Shown here one piece after another: positions 1-13,270 of a stretch of DNA of 64,000 bases; within the stretch, counting starts at the first letter, position 1, and every line of letters starts with the position of its first letter. The notes beneath the pieces were generated by a model. That model was not told the DNA's origin, made no database searches, and saw only the letters and a list, made by a program, of their open reading frames with translations. The stretch is from positions 54,445,676-54,509,675 of the forward strand of contig CM049316.1 in assembly GCA_026874595.1 (NCBI GenBank), in the 5' to 3' direction. The stretch comes from Sipunculus nudus. Its lineage: Eukaryota > Annelida > Sipuncula > Golfingiida > Sipunculidae. The position numbers were made by a program, and so were the translations under genes.

Positions 1-248
1 TTTAGTTCAAAGAAAACCATTTACTGTCACTATAATTTCCCACTTCAGCTTTTAAAATAGCACACTAATTAACTTGGTTAATTGGATAAGTGAAAGTGCT
101 GTTCTTCATGTAAGGTAACGCTCTCCAAAGATTCCTCATTCCTCCTGGGAAGAAATCTGTTTTCCCATCATTATTAACCATTTTAAATAATTATAGAACT
201 ATCTATGGAGAGGAAAGACATTTGAAATAATACCCTATGTGATGTGTA

Positions 249-402
249 GATGGCAGCACTGAGCACTTAGGGCTTGCACAGAAGAAGATTGCTTCAGTTT
301 AGTTCTTGTATCAGGCACAGATGGCAGCACTGAGTCCGGGATTGCACAGAAGAAGATTGCTTCAGTTTAGTTCTTGTATCAGGCACAGATGGCAGCACTG
401 AG
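249..402. repeat. Short tandem duplication
   Basis: The phrase GATGGCAGCACTGAG recurs at 249, 320 and 388. The two intervening blocks (71 and 68 bp) are nearly identical. No coding potential is seen. Confidence 0.85.
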
Positions 403-1140
403 CTAGGCAAACTTTTCTTGTTGGTTGGCAATGGTCTTACACTGAGATGAGATCTTTTTACTGAAACAAAAACTCTCTGCCAGAATCATGACTAAACAGG
501 GCCATTCAGTCACCTTGTGTTTTTTTCCAAATGAAATTTAAAAATGCATTATAAATTTAATGCCTAATTACAGTTGCTATTGCACTTACATTTTATAAAC
601 AGTGATATAGAAAAATATCAAACCATTGCCTCTTTTCCATATGCTAGGTCTTGTGAGCCAAGCAATCATTATATTCATTATATAGGTGGATATAATTTTG
701 TATACTTAAAAATGAAGAGCAGTATGTTATCTACAGACCTTGTTTAAAGATTTATAAGAACATGATAAGTCTCATGAGGCTGAACTGAGGAGACCATAGT
801 AATTATACCCCAGCACAAACATGCACACTCTGTACAATGAAACTTGTTAATACATTATGGGAATTTTATTTTTAGCTGTGATCAAAGTCAGATCTGACTT
901 TGTCCTAGTAGGATCAATGATTCCACTGGAAAGGAGTTTGTCCTGTGTATATCTGATATTTTCTCTATAACATATGGAAGTAATTATATGTTTAAACACA
1001 CTTGCATCATAATAATTATAGAGAAAAGTCCAGGATTTAATAAAAAGAATAATTATTAGTAAACAAAATACACTCATTTTCATTTTTTCTTCTGATATAA
1101 TTAAATTAATTCAGGCCACTATTTTTATTAAATACACAGT
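403..1140. other. No gene recognised
   Basis: AT-rich sequence. The only sizeable open frame (minus strand, 847-1083) has no recognisable motif or coding bias. I see no feature here. Confidence 0.6.
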
Positions 1141-1420
1141 TGGGGGTGGTGTAATGGTTAAGGTACAGGGCTCATGATTGAGAGGTTGTGAGTTTGAATC
1201 CCAGTCTGACCCCCGCAGTGCAAAGACACTTTGGCAAGGTCCCAACCGCAAGTGTGCCACTGCCCAGCAGTAGAAATGGGTACCAGTAAATATACTGGGA
1301 AGGTAACCTGCGATGGACTAGCGTCCCAATCGAGAGATGTTTAACTCCTAAGTCGCTTCAGACTATGGAAAACAGGATAAGCTCTGGCCTGATTGACAAG
1401 TAGGCTCGGGTGTAGAATCC
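1141..1420 (+). mobile_element. tRNA-derived SINE-like element
   Basis: The head (1141-1213) has a polymerase III A-box-like TGGTGTAATGG and a B-box-like GAGTTTGAATCC. The body contains TGCGATGGACTAGCGTCCC, a segment type widespread in animal SINE bodies. The cloverleaf is not intact, so it is not called as a tRNA gene. Confidence 0.6.
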
Positions 1421-1830
1421 AAACAGAGTGCAGTGTACACTGGTATCTGATTGGCTTGTTTTTAACATTCTTATCAAATATAGTTTATTCTAATTGAACA
1501 TGGTACATTTAATTGTTTTGAACACCCTGTTATATCAGTTAATAAATTAAATGTCTATTATTAAACTTTGATCAACTTCTCTCCCCTTTCTACTTTATTT
1601 TATAATTTTCATACTTAAGCAGTGTTTTTTTTTACATGCATATTAGAGGCACTTAGTTGAGGTACTGGTACTTAACTGTTGTCTCATTTTGGACATTTCC
1701 ATATGGTTTGATTTTATACAAATGTTCTCATAATCAATTTCAGCTAAACGCCATGACCTACACATCTCTTTTTATTAATGCTGGCTTAACATAACTATTT
1801 TCAAACATGATCTGCAGCATTCCATTACAA

Positions 1831-2110
1831 TTTAGGACTGCAGGGCAGTAGCACACAATTCTTCTCATTTATATCCTAGTGTTAACCAGACCAAGAAGCT
1901 ACAGCACCTATAAGTCCTTGGTGTGTAATTAATCATCCCTAGTGTGGGAGGAACCACCCCAAAGACACATTCATTTGTGAGTGATACACAGCCATTTGCA
2001 CAGCCTTCCCATTTTGTCTGCAGAGGGTTTGCCCTGGGTGGGTTCTGACTGTGAAAATCTTGCCATTCCTCAGCTTAATTTTGAACTTGAAATCTACCTG
2101 TCCTGTGCTC
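1831..2110 (-). mobile_element. Dispersed SINE-like repeat, copy 1
   Basis: Similar over about 250 bp to 54481-54790 (shared CAGTAGCACAC, TTAACCAG, GGTGTGTAATT, CACAGCCTT, CTGCAGAG and TGAAAATCT in the same order). Open frames here on both strands are shadows of the repeat. Confidence 0.55.
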
Positions 2111-2773
2111 TGTCTACCCTTAGGCCAGGAAAACTGGTTCATTGTAAAAAAACTTCTTGTGTGAATGGCACATGTCAGTCAGTTTAAATGTGAGATTAAG
2201 GTTGATTACTTTCTGTGTGTAGACTTTGTGTAAAGTAAAAAGACAGAAAGACTCGGCTGATTTAGGGTGTAATTGTTTAAAAAAACATGCTTCAGTGAAA
2301 AAGAAAAGACAGTATGTTGGTAGTTGGAGCTGTTATATTATGACAGGTGTGTAGCATTAGGCAAATAGTTTCAGCCATTAAAAGGACAGCCAAGCAGCAT
2401 ACATGTATATCTGGTCTTTTTTCTAACTTAGGAGGTCTGCTACTGACTGTGAAACACAGCATCACTAGTCAAGTCTGGATATACATTAAGTAGAAAGACA
2501 TTATGTGTTAGGTCTTAGCAATATAAAATTCCATGATTGCTGCCAGACCTCCAAGCTGAGTGCTGCCATGATGAATTCTGTTTCCACAAAGCTGCAGTGA
2601 TGTCGGTGTCCAGTACAAGTCCCTCAGCCAGGCTGCTGGTGGGTCATTTTATCATTGGTCAATTTAGGACCATTGTGTATATGGTAGTTTTTGTTTTACC
2701 AAAAGAAGGACCTGATTACTAAACTATTAATTATTTTGCATTATTATTAAGCTGATTAACCCATATTAATATA

Positions 2774-3164
2774 TATACTGTGGTTGGCTTTATATTTGCA
2801 AGGCTGAAATTTCATGATTTCTTCATTTTGAAAGTTTTGCTAGAGTTTATTTTTCACGATCGCACCAGAACCTGTAAAATCAAGTATGGCAGGATCTGTA
2901 TTGGTTTAAAGTTAAGAAAAAGATCCTGCAATAACTAACTAATTTCTGGTTCAGTCATTAAATCAGGACTTGTTATCACAGTCGATATATATGTACCAGA
3001 GTCTGTGTGTACGGCTCTTTACAGGCACAAATTAGGTTGCGGATGAGGTAGTTGTCAGAGGTCATCATAGTCAATGGGCATCTTAGTCCTGAGGGTTTAA
3101 TATTTCACATTTGCGAATATCGCGAAATTAGAACCATTGTGAATAAAAAGGCAACCACAGTATA
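2774..3164. mobile_element. Short inverted-repeat element (MITE-like), copy 1
   Basis: The left end TACTGTGGTTGGCTTTATAT and the right end AAAAAGGCAACCACAGTA are inverted relatives. There is no transposase. It ends in a TA-rich microsatellite at 3162-3178. Confidence 0.6.
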
Positions 3165-4341
3165 TATATATATATATACATATAATATCACAGGGTAAGA
3201 ATTAGGCTAAAAAATTTACCTGCTCCAGGTGCACCCTTGAAACAAAACCTCCATGCACCTGAAGATTTCAACATGCACCTTGTAATACTAGAGAGAAAAT
3301 TTGCTTGACAAGGAGTTTCTGTTGCTCAAAGATTTGAAATTCTAATTCATGATTGTAATGTTTATGAATGGTAAAAAAATAAGGATATTGCACCAACAAT
3401 TTTTAATGGTTTATATTACGTGTATAAATTGAACCCTTGGTACGATATCCACCTGCAAAAAGAAAATGTACATGCAGAAGTGCATATGTGCATGCACAGT
3501 TTTCACAACCTGATGTCATATTTGTAGGTATATGATTCTTTTTAAAATTTCAGCTTTTTTTCATGTTATTAAAAAAAATATTACCCTTGAATATTTCAGT
3601 TGATATTGTATAATCTTAACACAGTTATGTGGCTCACAGCATTGATTAATTTTCATTTAACTTTCATTTGTCTAACCTTAATTCTGCCAGACAGGCTCTG
3701 TCCAGTTTCCATTGTCAACTGCCAGCATTTTCAGCCTGGCATGATCAGACCTAACCGACCATTCATATCTACACAGCAGCCACCATCAGTAAAACATTAC
3801 CTCATGAATACTGTTAAACCATTCTTATTCATCTCTCGGCTTTGATCTGCTGCACCATTCAGTCAGTTGCTGCCTCTATTGAGCCAGTGTTTTTTTTGTG
3901 CACAGCATAAACCATCTTGATACGGTTAAAATAAATTGATCAGTGTGTCTGCAAGGTTTGCGATAATGGATGTGTTGCAGCGGAGTGCTGTTACTAGGAA
4001 ACTAACACAGATCAATCTAAGCTTCGATAAAACAAGTGTCTTTGTCACACAAGAGCTGCGTATATTATTTGTTTTCTATCAGTGACAAGCTGCAAGTCGA
4101 CAAGGAAACCACATACAGCAAACAAACCTGTGCATAACTTATTCAAATAAATCACCATCTTGTTCAATATATACCAGCATCTTTGAGGTTAGGTGGACTC
4201 CTGTCAGCCCTGTTTATAGCACCTTGCGGTATTCCACCACATGTGGTGCTTGGACCTTTTATTACATATACAATATACCTGCTATGTTTGGATATTTAAC
4301 GATTCTCTCTGTGAACATGAGGACCATTTAGGATTTCTGCA
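3165..4341. other. No gene recognised
   Basis: Contains a stretch (3220-3500) with repeated 'tgcacct/tgcacc' phrases that looks like an old dispersed repeat. No conserved coding sequence or RNA gene was seen. Confidence 0.5.
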
Positions 4342-4362
4342 ATGGCCAGCCTGCTACAAAAG
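4342..4362 (+). CDS. Candidate alternative first coding exon 1a (7 codons)
   Basis: ATG followed by MASLLQK, then donor AAG|GTAGGG. It ends in phase 0 and would join in frame to exon 2 at 17941. It is very short and nearly 13.6 kb upstream, so chance is a serious alternative. It is the weakest of the five first-exon candidates. Confidence 0.25.
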
Positions 4363-5583
4363 GTAGGGGAATATTATTTTGGTTAATGATTTATTTTAGA
4401 GAATTTCTGTGGTACAATTATTTATTATTATCCAGAATTCTTTACAGAAGATGACTATTCTTTAATGGTCATTATGGTAAATGGTATAATTGGAAACTCA
4501 TCATTTTAAATTTCTTAAATCGCCTGTGGAGACCCTGTCAGTCTATGATTAGAGAAATATGTTTTATTTTATGGTCCTTGCAGTAATGCATGAAAAAGAT
4601 CAGGTATGCTTGGAGCATGTAACTTAAAACTGTTTGGTAAGCAAATATTGTTTAAAGCTGTGTATTGCAATTTTAAGGGTGCCATATTGTAATTTAGGGA
4701 AAATATTGTCATTAAGTATTATATAATTATCATGGTGGGAATATTAAACTAACAATATTGCAGTGGGAGAAATTCATTGTCCAAGGATCCATCATTGAAT
4801 GAAAATATAATATAACACTTTAAGGTCTAGTTATATATTATGACAGGATAATAATTTTTGAAAGATCAGTTCAGTATTGCTAATAATAATAATAATAATT
4901 ATTACCTAATAAAACAACAGTAGTATTTATAATAATTTATTTCAGTGTATTGACCATAAATGATGCCCACATATATAAATGTGTATATTTTACAAAACAT
5001 ATTTATTTAATAAATGTGTTTTGTAATACATGCAAATTTATATTGTTTATAAAATTTGTAAGTATACCTGGTTTAGATAAGAGATATTTGCCTTCATAGT
5101 GCACAGACCCTAATGAGCCAAATAATTAATGTAATGGAATAGTGTTTAAAAGTGGACTTTGAACAAGTGAATACCTTAAATGGCATTACTGAAAGGGGTT
5201 ATTGTGCAGTGAATCAATTTAATTATTAGGATGTATTATTAATATTCCTTGAGGCTTAACAATATTATAGAAAGATTCAGCATCAATCTGTCGCACAGCT
5301 GTCATTCACAAAGCCGAGTATATCATGGTCATAAATATTAAATAAAGAGAAGTTTTCCCCATCTGGAGACTATACATGTTTTCATTCACACATTTGAATG
5401 CTATTAAGGACAAATTTTCAAGTCCATTGGTATATCTCAACAGATCTGCTATTACTTACACATAGGTTAATCCAGCTCCTCATATGAATACATATATAAA
5501 TCTTTCTTGTGCACAATTCACCTGCAAATTTGTAAGGTTGCCAAAAATAGCACCAGAACTTATAGAGGCTCTTGAAATCATAT
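4363..5583. other. No gene recognised
   Basis: AT-rich. A (TAA)n run is at about 4877-4900. No coding or RNA feature was seen. Confidence 0.55.
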
Positions 5584-6028
5584 TATACTGTGGTTGGCAT
5601 CAGATTTGCAAGGTTAAATTTCACAATTTTCAATTTTCATTGTTTCATAAGGGTACAATTTTCATTATATCATCATATTATAATTTACACAGAGTATGTC
5701 CATTCTTTTATGAATTAATTATGTCGATTAATATGTGTGAAAAATTGTAAAAAACATTGGATAGGGATCAAAGTGAACATCTAACAGGTAGATATTTTTT
5801 TATCATCATTTGAAGGTAATTTAAACATTATGATATCACTTCAAGTAGATATCTTTGATTTATGGGTAACATACAGAATTAAAGTTATTTAATATATCAG
5901 TTTTTTCCCTTTTGGCATGCCTTTGACAATACAACCTCTTATTCACAAAGTTTTTTTTTTGCGATAAATTCCTCTTTGCAAATATCACAAATGTGAAACC
6001 CTTGCGAACAAAAAAGGCAACCACCATA
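5584..6028. mobile_element. Short inverted-repeat element (MITE-like), copy 2
   Basis: The left end TACTGTGGTTGGCATCAGAT and the right end AAAAAAGGCAACCACCATA match the ends of copy 1. Internal similarity includes ATTTGCAAGG near the left end. Confidence 0.55.
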
Positions 6029-7318
6029 TTTCCAGATGTATTTGTAAACATTTAGTAAGTAGGACCAATATCCTGTGATCTCTGTGCTTATGTAGGATTC
6101 TTCAATTCCTGGTCTTAAACTTAACAAATGCTCAGGTCTTAATTTAATGAAACCAGAAGCACCAACAGTATACTACCACACTTTTATCACTACATAAATT
6201 TTCTGATGTTACAATGCAAGAGCTTAAGACATTTTTTATATGAAAGTTTTTTTTAATTAATAATTTATATATATGTTTTACTGTTATTTACTATATTTTA
6301 CTGTAATGCATTAATTATGAAATCAAATGTTTTTAACATTATTTATTCTGAATATTTTACCAAGTGGCCACCACTGGGTAATAGGGAAATATTACAGGTT
6401 GTCTTAAAAGGATATATAAAGTATGTCATGCATGCTATTTTAAGATAGAAACAAGAAACTAGACTTTTGCACATGCCGTACACAACTGATCATGAGCCCT
6501 AACTACATCAGTGTCTGTGGAACTTAGTCAGGGTGGTGATTGACAGTGCCGCCATGGCAACCAGGTAAACAAATACAGTAACTGTACAGTGTACCAGAGC
6601 ACCACATACATTGTTCCGTGACCTCCTCTCTGGTGTTAAACAATCAAAAGGGCGAGGCCTGCCTGACAGGAGTGTAATCTTTTATGCACACTTGAGCAGC
6701 CATGTTTAATATGTTTGAATATACAGCCTGTTTACCCTGTCCTGAATGAAATAGCATTTATGAAGTGATTATTATTCCATTGAGCATCATAGTTCTATTT
6801 ATAGGCATGACTTGTGAGATGGTAGATCTGATTAATAGATCATAGACTAATAATAATCTCATTTTTAAGTTTCAATAAAAAAGAACATATAAAATTAAAG
6901 AAACGGGGATGGTTTATTGATAGAAAGTCTTGGTCATTAATTTCTTAATTTGTGTAATGTTTATGGTCTAATAGAGGCTATGGTTAAGTCCTTGGCATAT
7001 TGTTTTTGCAGTTTCCTAATTGGTGAAGGGTTTTCACTTTAAAAATGTTGAGATTTGTTCAAGCATTAGAATTAATTTTAAAATTGAAAGAATGCAGAAA
7101 ATGAAGGTAGTTAAAGGAGGTATTGCTTATAAAATTGTAGGTTACAATGACATTGATGGTTTACAATGGTGTCAGTCGTATAAGTTTGTTGTTATACCTC
7201 AGTTGATTACCAGCACCATCTGTGCAAATACAGGAAACTATCCATTGGTATCTAAAAAGAAGGAGGGAGATAAATCATGGACTATGATACTACTGCCAAA
7301 CACAGTCATAAAGAATTT
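6029..7318. other. No gene recognised
   Basis: AT-rich. Contains an isolated Kozak-like GCCGCCATGG at 6551, followed 11 nt after the ATG by a donor-like GTAAAC; its phase does not match exon 2. The open frame at 7020-7442 overlaps the next repeat and has no known motif. Confidence 0.5.
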
Positions 7319-7755
7319 GGCAGTATGTAGTAGTTGGTTTTATATTTGCAAGGGTGATATTTTGCCAGCTTGTCTTTTAAGTACTTGTGATGGTTCCATA
7401 TTTGTGATGTCAACATATCCATTAATATATGAATTGATTTGATTGAATAATACGTGCAGAATCTTAGTAATTGGACAGGGACCCAATGAGACATTGAACC
7501 ACTAATGACTGGTAATCATTGTTCAGTATTGGCAGATACTTTACAAGGTTTGATATCCTTTATTCTAGCAACTTTTCATTAATGGGTAACATAAAAGTTC
7601 ATGATGTTTTACTATTGATAATACCAATCATTTGTTTTTTTGGACAATAGGGCATCTTATATATCATGAAAATTTATTTTCATAACAATATCCCTTTCAT
7701 GAAAATATTATTACAAAATTGAAACCCTCGTACACAAAAAGGCAACCACAGTACT
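7319..7755. mobile_element. Short inverted-repeat element (MITE-like), copy 3
   Basis: The left part GTAGTTGGTTTTATATTTGC and the right part CAAAAAGGCAACCACAGTA correspond to copies 1 and 2. It is more diverged at the left end. Confidence 0.5.
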
Positions 7756-8715
7756 GATATTGTTGTTATATCATGCACTAGTGATTGCACTGAGCTACCT
7801 TTGCACATAGTATGCTGCAAGTTTACTGATACTAGTGCAAAAGCAAATATTCTTCAGGAGCCAGTATTTCATTGTACATTTTACCTCAACAAAATGCTTT
7901 TACTAAAGATATATTGATGATACAATTGTAGCATAGTAACTGATAAACTTTTTATAAATTAATGTGAGTTTTATCATCCCTTCACAGTTAAATGTTCCCT
8001 AAATAATGCATTTCAAGCCATATTGATGCTTAAATACTACAGGCTAACAATAACTTTAAACAATAATGATTTATTCAGTACACTCAGGAAAGGTACCAGA
8101 GGTAACAGGTTAAGAAGGAGAGAACCTAGCATTTTGGTATGACTAACATACTCAGATCCACATCATTTATTCATTATACAAGGTAAAGTACACTGAAACA
8201 TTTACAGTCTGAAAGTCTGTTAATCCTCGATTCCTTGAAAGTGGACACCATAAGAGCTCTGTATATATAATCTACATGTCTCGTGCTCTGTTAAACATAC
8301 ACACAAGTGAAACGCCGGTCTCATCACTCGGGGAAACTTGGGAGTTTGTTTAAAATTTCAAGTTAGTTTGGTTTGAAAAGGATCTTGGCAACGTTGAATT
8401 GTGTATGCTCTTGACGTTTCTAGTGTAACTGGAGTGCTGTTGTTCACTTCGTTATGAACAGGGTACAAGAGAGCAGTTTGAGCATTGTAATTTTTAAGGA
8501 TATGCTCAGAGAATCATAACACATAAAGTGATGAGTGGCCAAATGTAGGTCAGACCCAGCTAGAAGCATCTTTTGAACTTTTGAGGAAGTGGCATGATAT
8601 CTGACAAACACTGAATTATCACAGATATCATCTGCTGATACTGCCCATGGATTAACAGGGGTACATATTTCATGTTTTCATCTTGAACAGAAGTGTCATT
8701 ACACAAACCATAAAG
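7756..8715. other. No gene recognised; upstream of exon 1b candidate
   Basis: I see no TATA box, CpG-rich block or coding sequence that I can support. A promoter for exon 1b could lie here, but nothing marks it. Confidence 0.45.
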
Positions 8716-8787
8716 ATGAACACAATCAAATCATTTGTCAAGTGGAGGGCTTTAGCGCTCAGCAAGGACACCATAGAGACAAAGCAG
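8716..8787 (+). CDS. Candidate alternative first coding exon 1b (24 codons)
   Basis: ATG opens 24 codons (MNTIKSFVKWRALALSK...) ending CAG|GTAGGT, a good 5' splice site, phase 0 to exon 2. The basic, tryptophan-containing peptide has the size and character of the short leader preceding the same conserved segment in DNAH5 proteins (family knowledge). No TATA box or other promoter signal was recognised. Confidence 0.45.
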
Positions 8788-9991
8788 GTAGGTTGAACTG
8801 ATTCCTTTTGTGTTGCTTGTAAGCTGATAGTATTTTCAGAAAGTGTAGAACTTTACATCATTGAGATAGCTCAAAGGTAGGGGCAGCATAGCTTATAATG
8901 ATGTATAGTTCTTTTATTTAATTACTTTCAGACAGTGCCATCAAAAGGCAATGGGCCATGTATTAAAAAAATTCCAAATGTGTTTAAAACATGTGGCCTT
9001 ACTTTGCACTTCATCACTATTTGTATCAATAAGATGCAACTTCCCAAGTTACTGCTAAATTGGAAAAAAAATATCCATTGAGAAATTAACATAGTTATTG
9101 AAACATAATTTAGACTTCTTGTCATACAAGTATCAGCATTTAATGGAATATTATTAGCCAACCGTGGCAGATAAGCAGATAAATTCTTGCAAGTGGCATC
9201 CCTTAGTAATAAATGGTATAAACTGTTCCTGCAAGTGACACATGGTTCTCAATGTGAACACTAATATTCTACCTCACATGAGCAGAGCTTATAGTCAGTA
9301 CTTTATAAGATAAATATGTATAATAGATATTTATGTGAGATCTAACACCTTTCCTGTGTTTTTCCAGAGATAGGTTTTCATTCAGCATCCTGCAGCTAAA
9401 CTTTCATTCAGAAAGAAAAATATTCAGGAATCATAAAATTTATTAAAACGTCTGAGTAAATCTCTTCCTGTATAATATCTCTCTTTGACGACCGCTTCTC
9501 GGGTTTGAACAGTTTGCCTTGAATACCTTACCTACTGTACCAGCTTATGGTATGCCAGTGCTGGCTAGCTCCAGGCAGACACAAACTGGATGTTCATTTA
9601 TGTAATGTTCCATGCACAACATTATACACCTGTCAGGTGTGTCAGTACCTGGCGTACTGATCACTGATGGAGTGGTCCACCAGTATTGTTCTCAAAGTCA
9701 GGCAGTTGCGTGCTGATTATTCAACATCATTACAGTTTGCCACCACCTGTATGGGGTTATATCCTTAGCAACCAGAATATTTCGTATCCAGAGGTAGCAA
9801 AAACATTTATTGCTCTCCGGGAAATCAGTGATTGGACTCCTACAAGACATCCTTCACATAGTTCCATGTTACAACCTGTAGTGTTTCTATGATCATTTTA
9901 CCACCAACAGCATATAATTGGATATACTTTATATCAGAGTACTGGTATATACTGTATACAGTGGTTTGTAACTTAAACATAGAGATTCATA
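8788..9991. other. No gene recognised; upstream of exon 1c candidate
   Basis: AT-rich with short open frames only. TATATACTG-type sequence near 9948 is not placed convincingly for a promoter. Confidence 0.45.
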
Positions 9992-10192
9992 ATGAATCAA
10001 GAAGCCCGTGCTAACACGTCTGGATGTAAAGCTGATACAGCTAGTGGTAGTCACAGAATGGGGAGTGGTGACTCTGGACATGAGGATTTATTTACTCGGT
10101 ATATCAGAAAATGTTTGCCGAAATATGAGTCTAATCCTGACATGTTACTGGACAAACAGGACTCCCAACAGAAGCTCCTAACTCCAGCTGAA
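9992..10192 (+). CDS. Candidate alternative first coding exon 1c (67 codons)
   Basis: ATG opens 67 codons starting MNQEARANTSGCK and ending LLTPAE, followed by the consensus donor GAA|GTAAGT, phase 0 to exon 2. It has a Ser/Gly-rich start and then a charged stretch (HEDLFTRYIRKCLPKYESN). The length and perfect donor make it the best first-exon candidate. It would give a longer N-terminus, as some DNAH8 isoforms have. Transcript support is needed. Confidence 0.5.
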
Positions 10193-10574
10193 GTAAGTCA
10201 CGTTACATCAACCACTGTGGTTTGATTGGTCTTCCACAAAGGTGAAATATAATGTGTTATATGATAAAGATGTCTAGAAATTTTACAAGATATATATAGT
10301 GTGTGTGTAACAAGAATAAATTCTTTGAGAAAACTGCCGATCAGAATTTAAAAGTATAAGTTTTATAAGGGTTTTTTATTTTTTTTGTTTGTTACAATCT
10401 TACAAATACTTTTAGTTCCCCTCCATCAGAGGAGACCTGCTTTGTTTCAGTGGTGTGCAAATTTTTGGTAATCTTGATACTGAAAAATTACCTATGAAGT
10501 AACAGCTGAGCAGTTATATATTTACCAGTATACATTGGATCATTAAATTGGAAAAGCCTGGTACAGTAAAACAG

Positions 10575-11143
10575 ATATTCCACAAAGTGGCCGGGGCATA
10601 TAGTTTTACTCATGTTCGTCCTTCCGAAATCAAACAGTTGTACAGATTGAGATCGCGTTTCATACCTGTTGACCTTCTTTTGACCGTTTTACAGCTCCTG
10701 AACATAGAAAATTTCATGAAAAATATAAATTTTCATGACAAATACACATGTACAGATTTTTTTTCACAATGCTCACAGATATTGGCCTGATTTTTTGGTG
10801 TGTAGGCAGATAATGACCAGTTACAGATCGAGTTCATGTTTTGTCCCAGTTGACCTACTTTTGACCGTTTGACAGTGCCCTAACATAGAAAATTTTTATA
10901 AAAAGTATAAATTTTCATGACAAGTGCACATGTACGGATTTTTTTTGCAATGACTGCAGATACGGGCCTGATTTTTGGTGTGTGGGCAGATAATGACCAG
11001 TTACAGATCAAGTTTGCGTTTCATCCCCGTGCACCTACTTTTGACCATACGACACCTCCTGAACTTAAAATATTTTACAAAATTTAACAAATGTTTCTAA
11101 TTTGCCCCAGGCGGGGGCATTTGTGTCGTTCCGACACATCTAG
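10575..11143 (+). mobile_element. Helitron-like non-autonomous element with 180-bp repeats, copy 1
   Basis: Starts inside the hairpin arm CACAAAGTGGCCGGGGC that also begins the element at 50899. It has about two and a half copies of a roughly 180-bp unit (containing TTTTGACCGTTT and ACATGTAC). It ends with the hairpin TGTGTCG-TTC-CGACACA (11122-11138) and CTAG (11140-11143) followed by T, as Helitron 3' ends do. Confidence 0.65.
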
Positions 11144-13207
11144 TTTTTCAATGTTTTAGCACAGTAATGTCAATCAAGTCATCATTAATATTGAAAGGAA
11201 AACTTCTTTTATATTGTCTTAAGGTCTCAGTTGATGTCAATAGTATTGTCACAAGTTGGGTTCTTCAGCTAAGCACCCTAACCTGTGGGTCACTTTTCCT
11301 TTATAAATTCCATTTGTTATTTGAAGATCCTTCTTAAAATATCTGTCTGCCTGTGTAACCTTCAAGGACACTCTTGTGGCAACAGAAAAATTAGCCAGGC
11401 AAATAACAGGTGGTCTGTGCTGTAGCTATATATTTAACTTTTCATTAAAGGTATATTTTTTATGACTAAAGTTTGTTCCTCTGTTTATCACCAAAATCAT
11501 TCATGAATTCATTAGAAATGCAGTTGTTGTCATTGAAGTTACTGAATGGATTTTTACCTTCTCAGGTGTGAATACTGTTGGTTATCACTGACTGTTACAC
11601 TTGATTTAAAAACATTTGCAGGATAACTTTTGAGGGAACAGATTAATACATGTACATCCGTCTTTTTCATGTTGAGCCACCTCAGTATTTACATTACCAG
11701 TACAGAGGTGCTGGTCTGGCTACATTGGAGGAATGTTCAACAATAATAAATATATGCAGCCACAGACAGGACTGTTGACACACCTGTATTTCTGATATTA
11801 ATCACTGCTGCTTCCACTGTAGGACAAGACATCAGTAATAGGAGACGTCTAGCTTTTGTATGAAAGACCAGTCTGGTTTATGCAGAGAGCGACTTTAACA
11901 TATTGCCTATTACTCTGGTTTTAGACAGGCACTGTACTGTAGGGAGGACAGTCTGTCTGCAGTGCATCAAAGCAAGGAGCAAAGGTCATATTTAAGTCAG
12001 CTTTTATTAAGTTTTATTTTATGATATCACAAACCAGGGACCTTGCTTGTATAGATATCTTACAGACTTGCCAAAAAAGTCCTGGAAATGCATGGATTTC
12101 CAAGTCTCCAGCACAGTAAATGGCATTGAATGATGATCCAGTGGCCAGATATTCATTTCTACCAGGTGTTCATGCTGCAGGTGGCCAGGTGTACATTTCT
12201 ACCAGGTGTGTCAGTGCAACAGGTGTACATTTCAACCAGGTGTTTCAGTGCAGACACTGGGCTGGTTGAATTTTCTGACAGGTGGATCTTCTTGACTTAA
12301 TAACAATTGGAACAATATGGTTGCAACATCTGTTGACATATCAGGCAGATTGGTGGAAGAACAAGTTTGAAAAAAGTCTTTTTTTTTTGGCAAGGGGACT
12401 GACTGTTTGGAACAGTTTGCTGTATGCATTTATCAGGAGTTTGGCTAAGCGGTGACACCCGATGTATTGGTTTGATGAGCTTTGCTTATTTTCCTTTCCC
12501 TGCCTCTGTATGGTAGTTCCTTGCCAAGAAATGTTCCCTAACCTCAGGTCACTGAAGTTTACACTCACAGATGGAAGATGCATGTCCATGTAAAATAAAA
12601 ACCTATTGATATAATTGTAAAATGAACAGCTGCATTCAGAAACTGGTAGATTCTTGAAGCAGAAATGTATGGCATCTTTACTGCCCTCTGGTGGCAGTAT
12701 GTGGCATCATATAGTGCAGATGATGAGTACCTGCGAGTGGCTACTTGAGATGACAATAGAGGGTAATGTAAGATGAAAGAGGACTCTCCCCCTGTCTCTG
12801 ATAGCTGTATGATAAGGTCACTAACCACTCAAGGCTAAATTTACCCACAAGGCCAATGTTCCAATCGGTCATTCACATTTCCACAGTGGATGTTATAATC
12901 ATATAATGTTGGACATATGAGGGAACACACAGTGTTGTTTTTCTCTGACTTGCACAGTAATGTAAAGTTGAATTCCAGATGGTAATATTTGTTGACAACC
13001 AAAAGTCATGGACTTTAATCATCCATCACATAGTGGACCAGTTTACTTTGTCTGAATGGAATGATCATGAACATATATCGTAGGGTTATGGGTAACGGAG
13101 GATGTCAGTTTTGTTATAGATATTTTGGTTTCTGTGGTAATGTAGTGCTATAGAATCAGGCCTTTCGATATGTATCCACAGCAACAGAGGTAGTACAGTA
13201 GATCACC
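11144..13207. other. No gene recognised
   Basis: Contains a small local repeat of 'taccaggtgt...acatttc' phrases at 12160-12245. Minus-strand open frames at 12232-12828 show no known motif. No exon matching dynein was found. Confidence 0.5.
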
Positions 13208-13270
13208 ATGAATTGTACAAACCTCGGTCATAAACAGAAGTTAAAAGGACGGCGATTCCAACGTGCTGTG
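13208..13270 (+). CDS. Candidate alternative first coding exon 1d (21 codons)
   Basis: ATG in a good context (CACCATGA) opens 21 codons, MNCTNLGHKQKLKGRRFQRAV, then donor GTG|GTAAGT, phase 0 to exon 2. The strongly basic leader resembles in character the short basic leader of DNAH5. It lies 4.7 kb upstream of exon 2. Confidence 0.5.

Noticed and set aside
1141-1213. Functional tRNA gene
   Set aside because: A- and B-box-like sequences are present, but a complete cloverleaf is not, and the segment continues into a SINE-type body.
6551-6570. Perfect Kozak-like GCCGCCATGG followed by a donor-like GTAAAC, as another first exon
   Set aside because: The ATG-to-donor distance is 11 nt (phase 2), which does not fit exon 2 (phase 0), and no intermediate exon is visible.
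7020-7442. 140-codon open frame as a gene
   Set aside because: It overlaps the inverted-repeat element at 7319, has no known motif, and its composition is that of AT-rich non-coding DNA.
8138-8182. ATG segment ending at AAG|GTAAAG as a first exon
   Set aside because: It ends in phase 2 and would shift the frame of exon 2.
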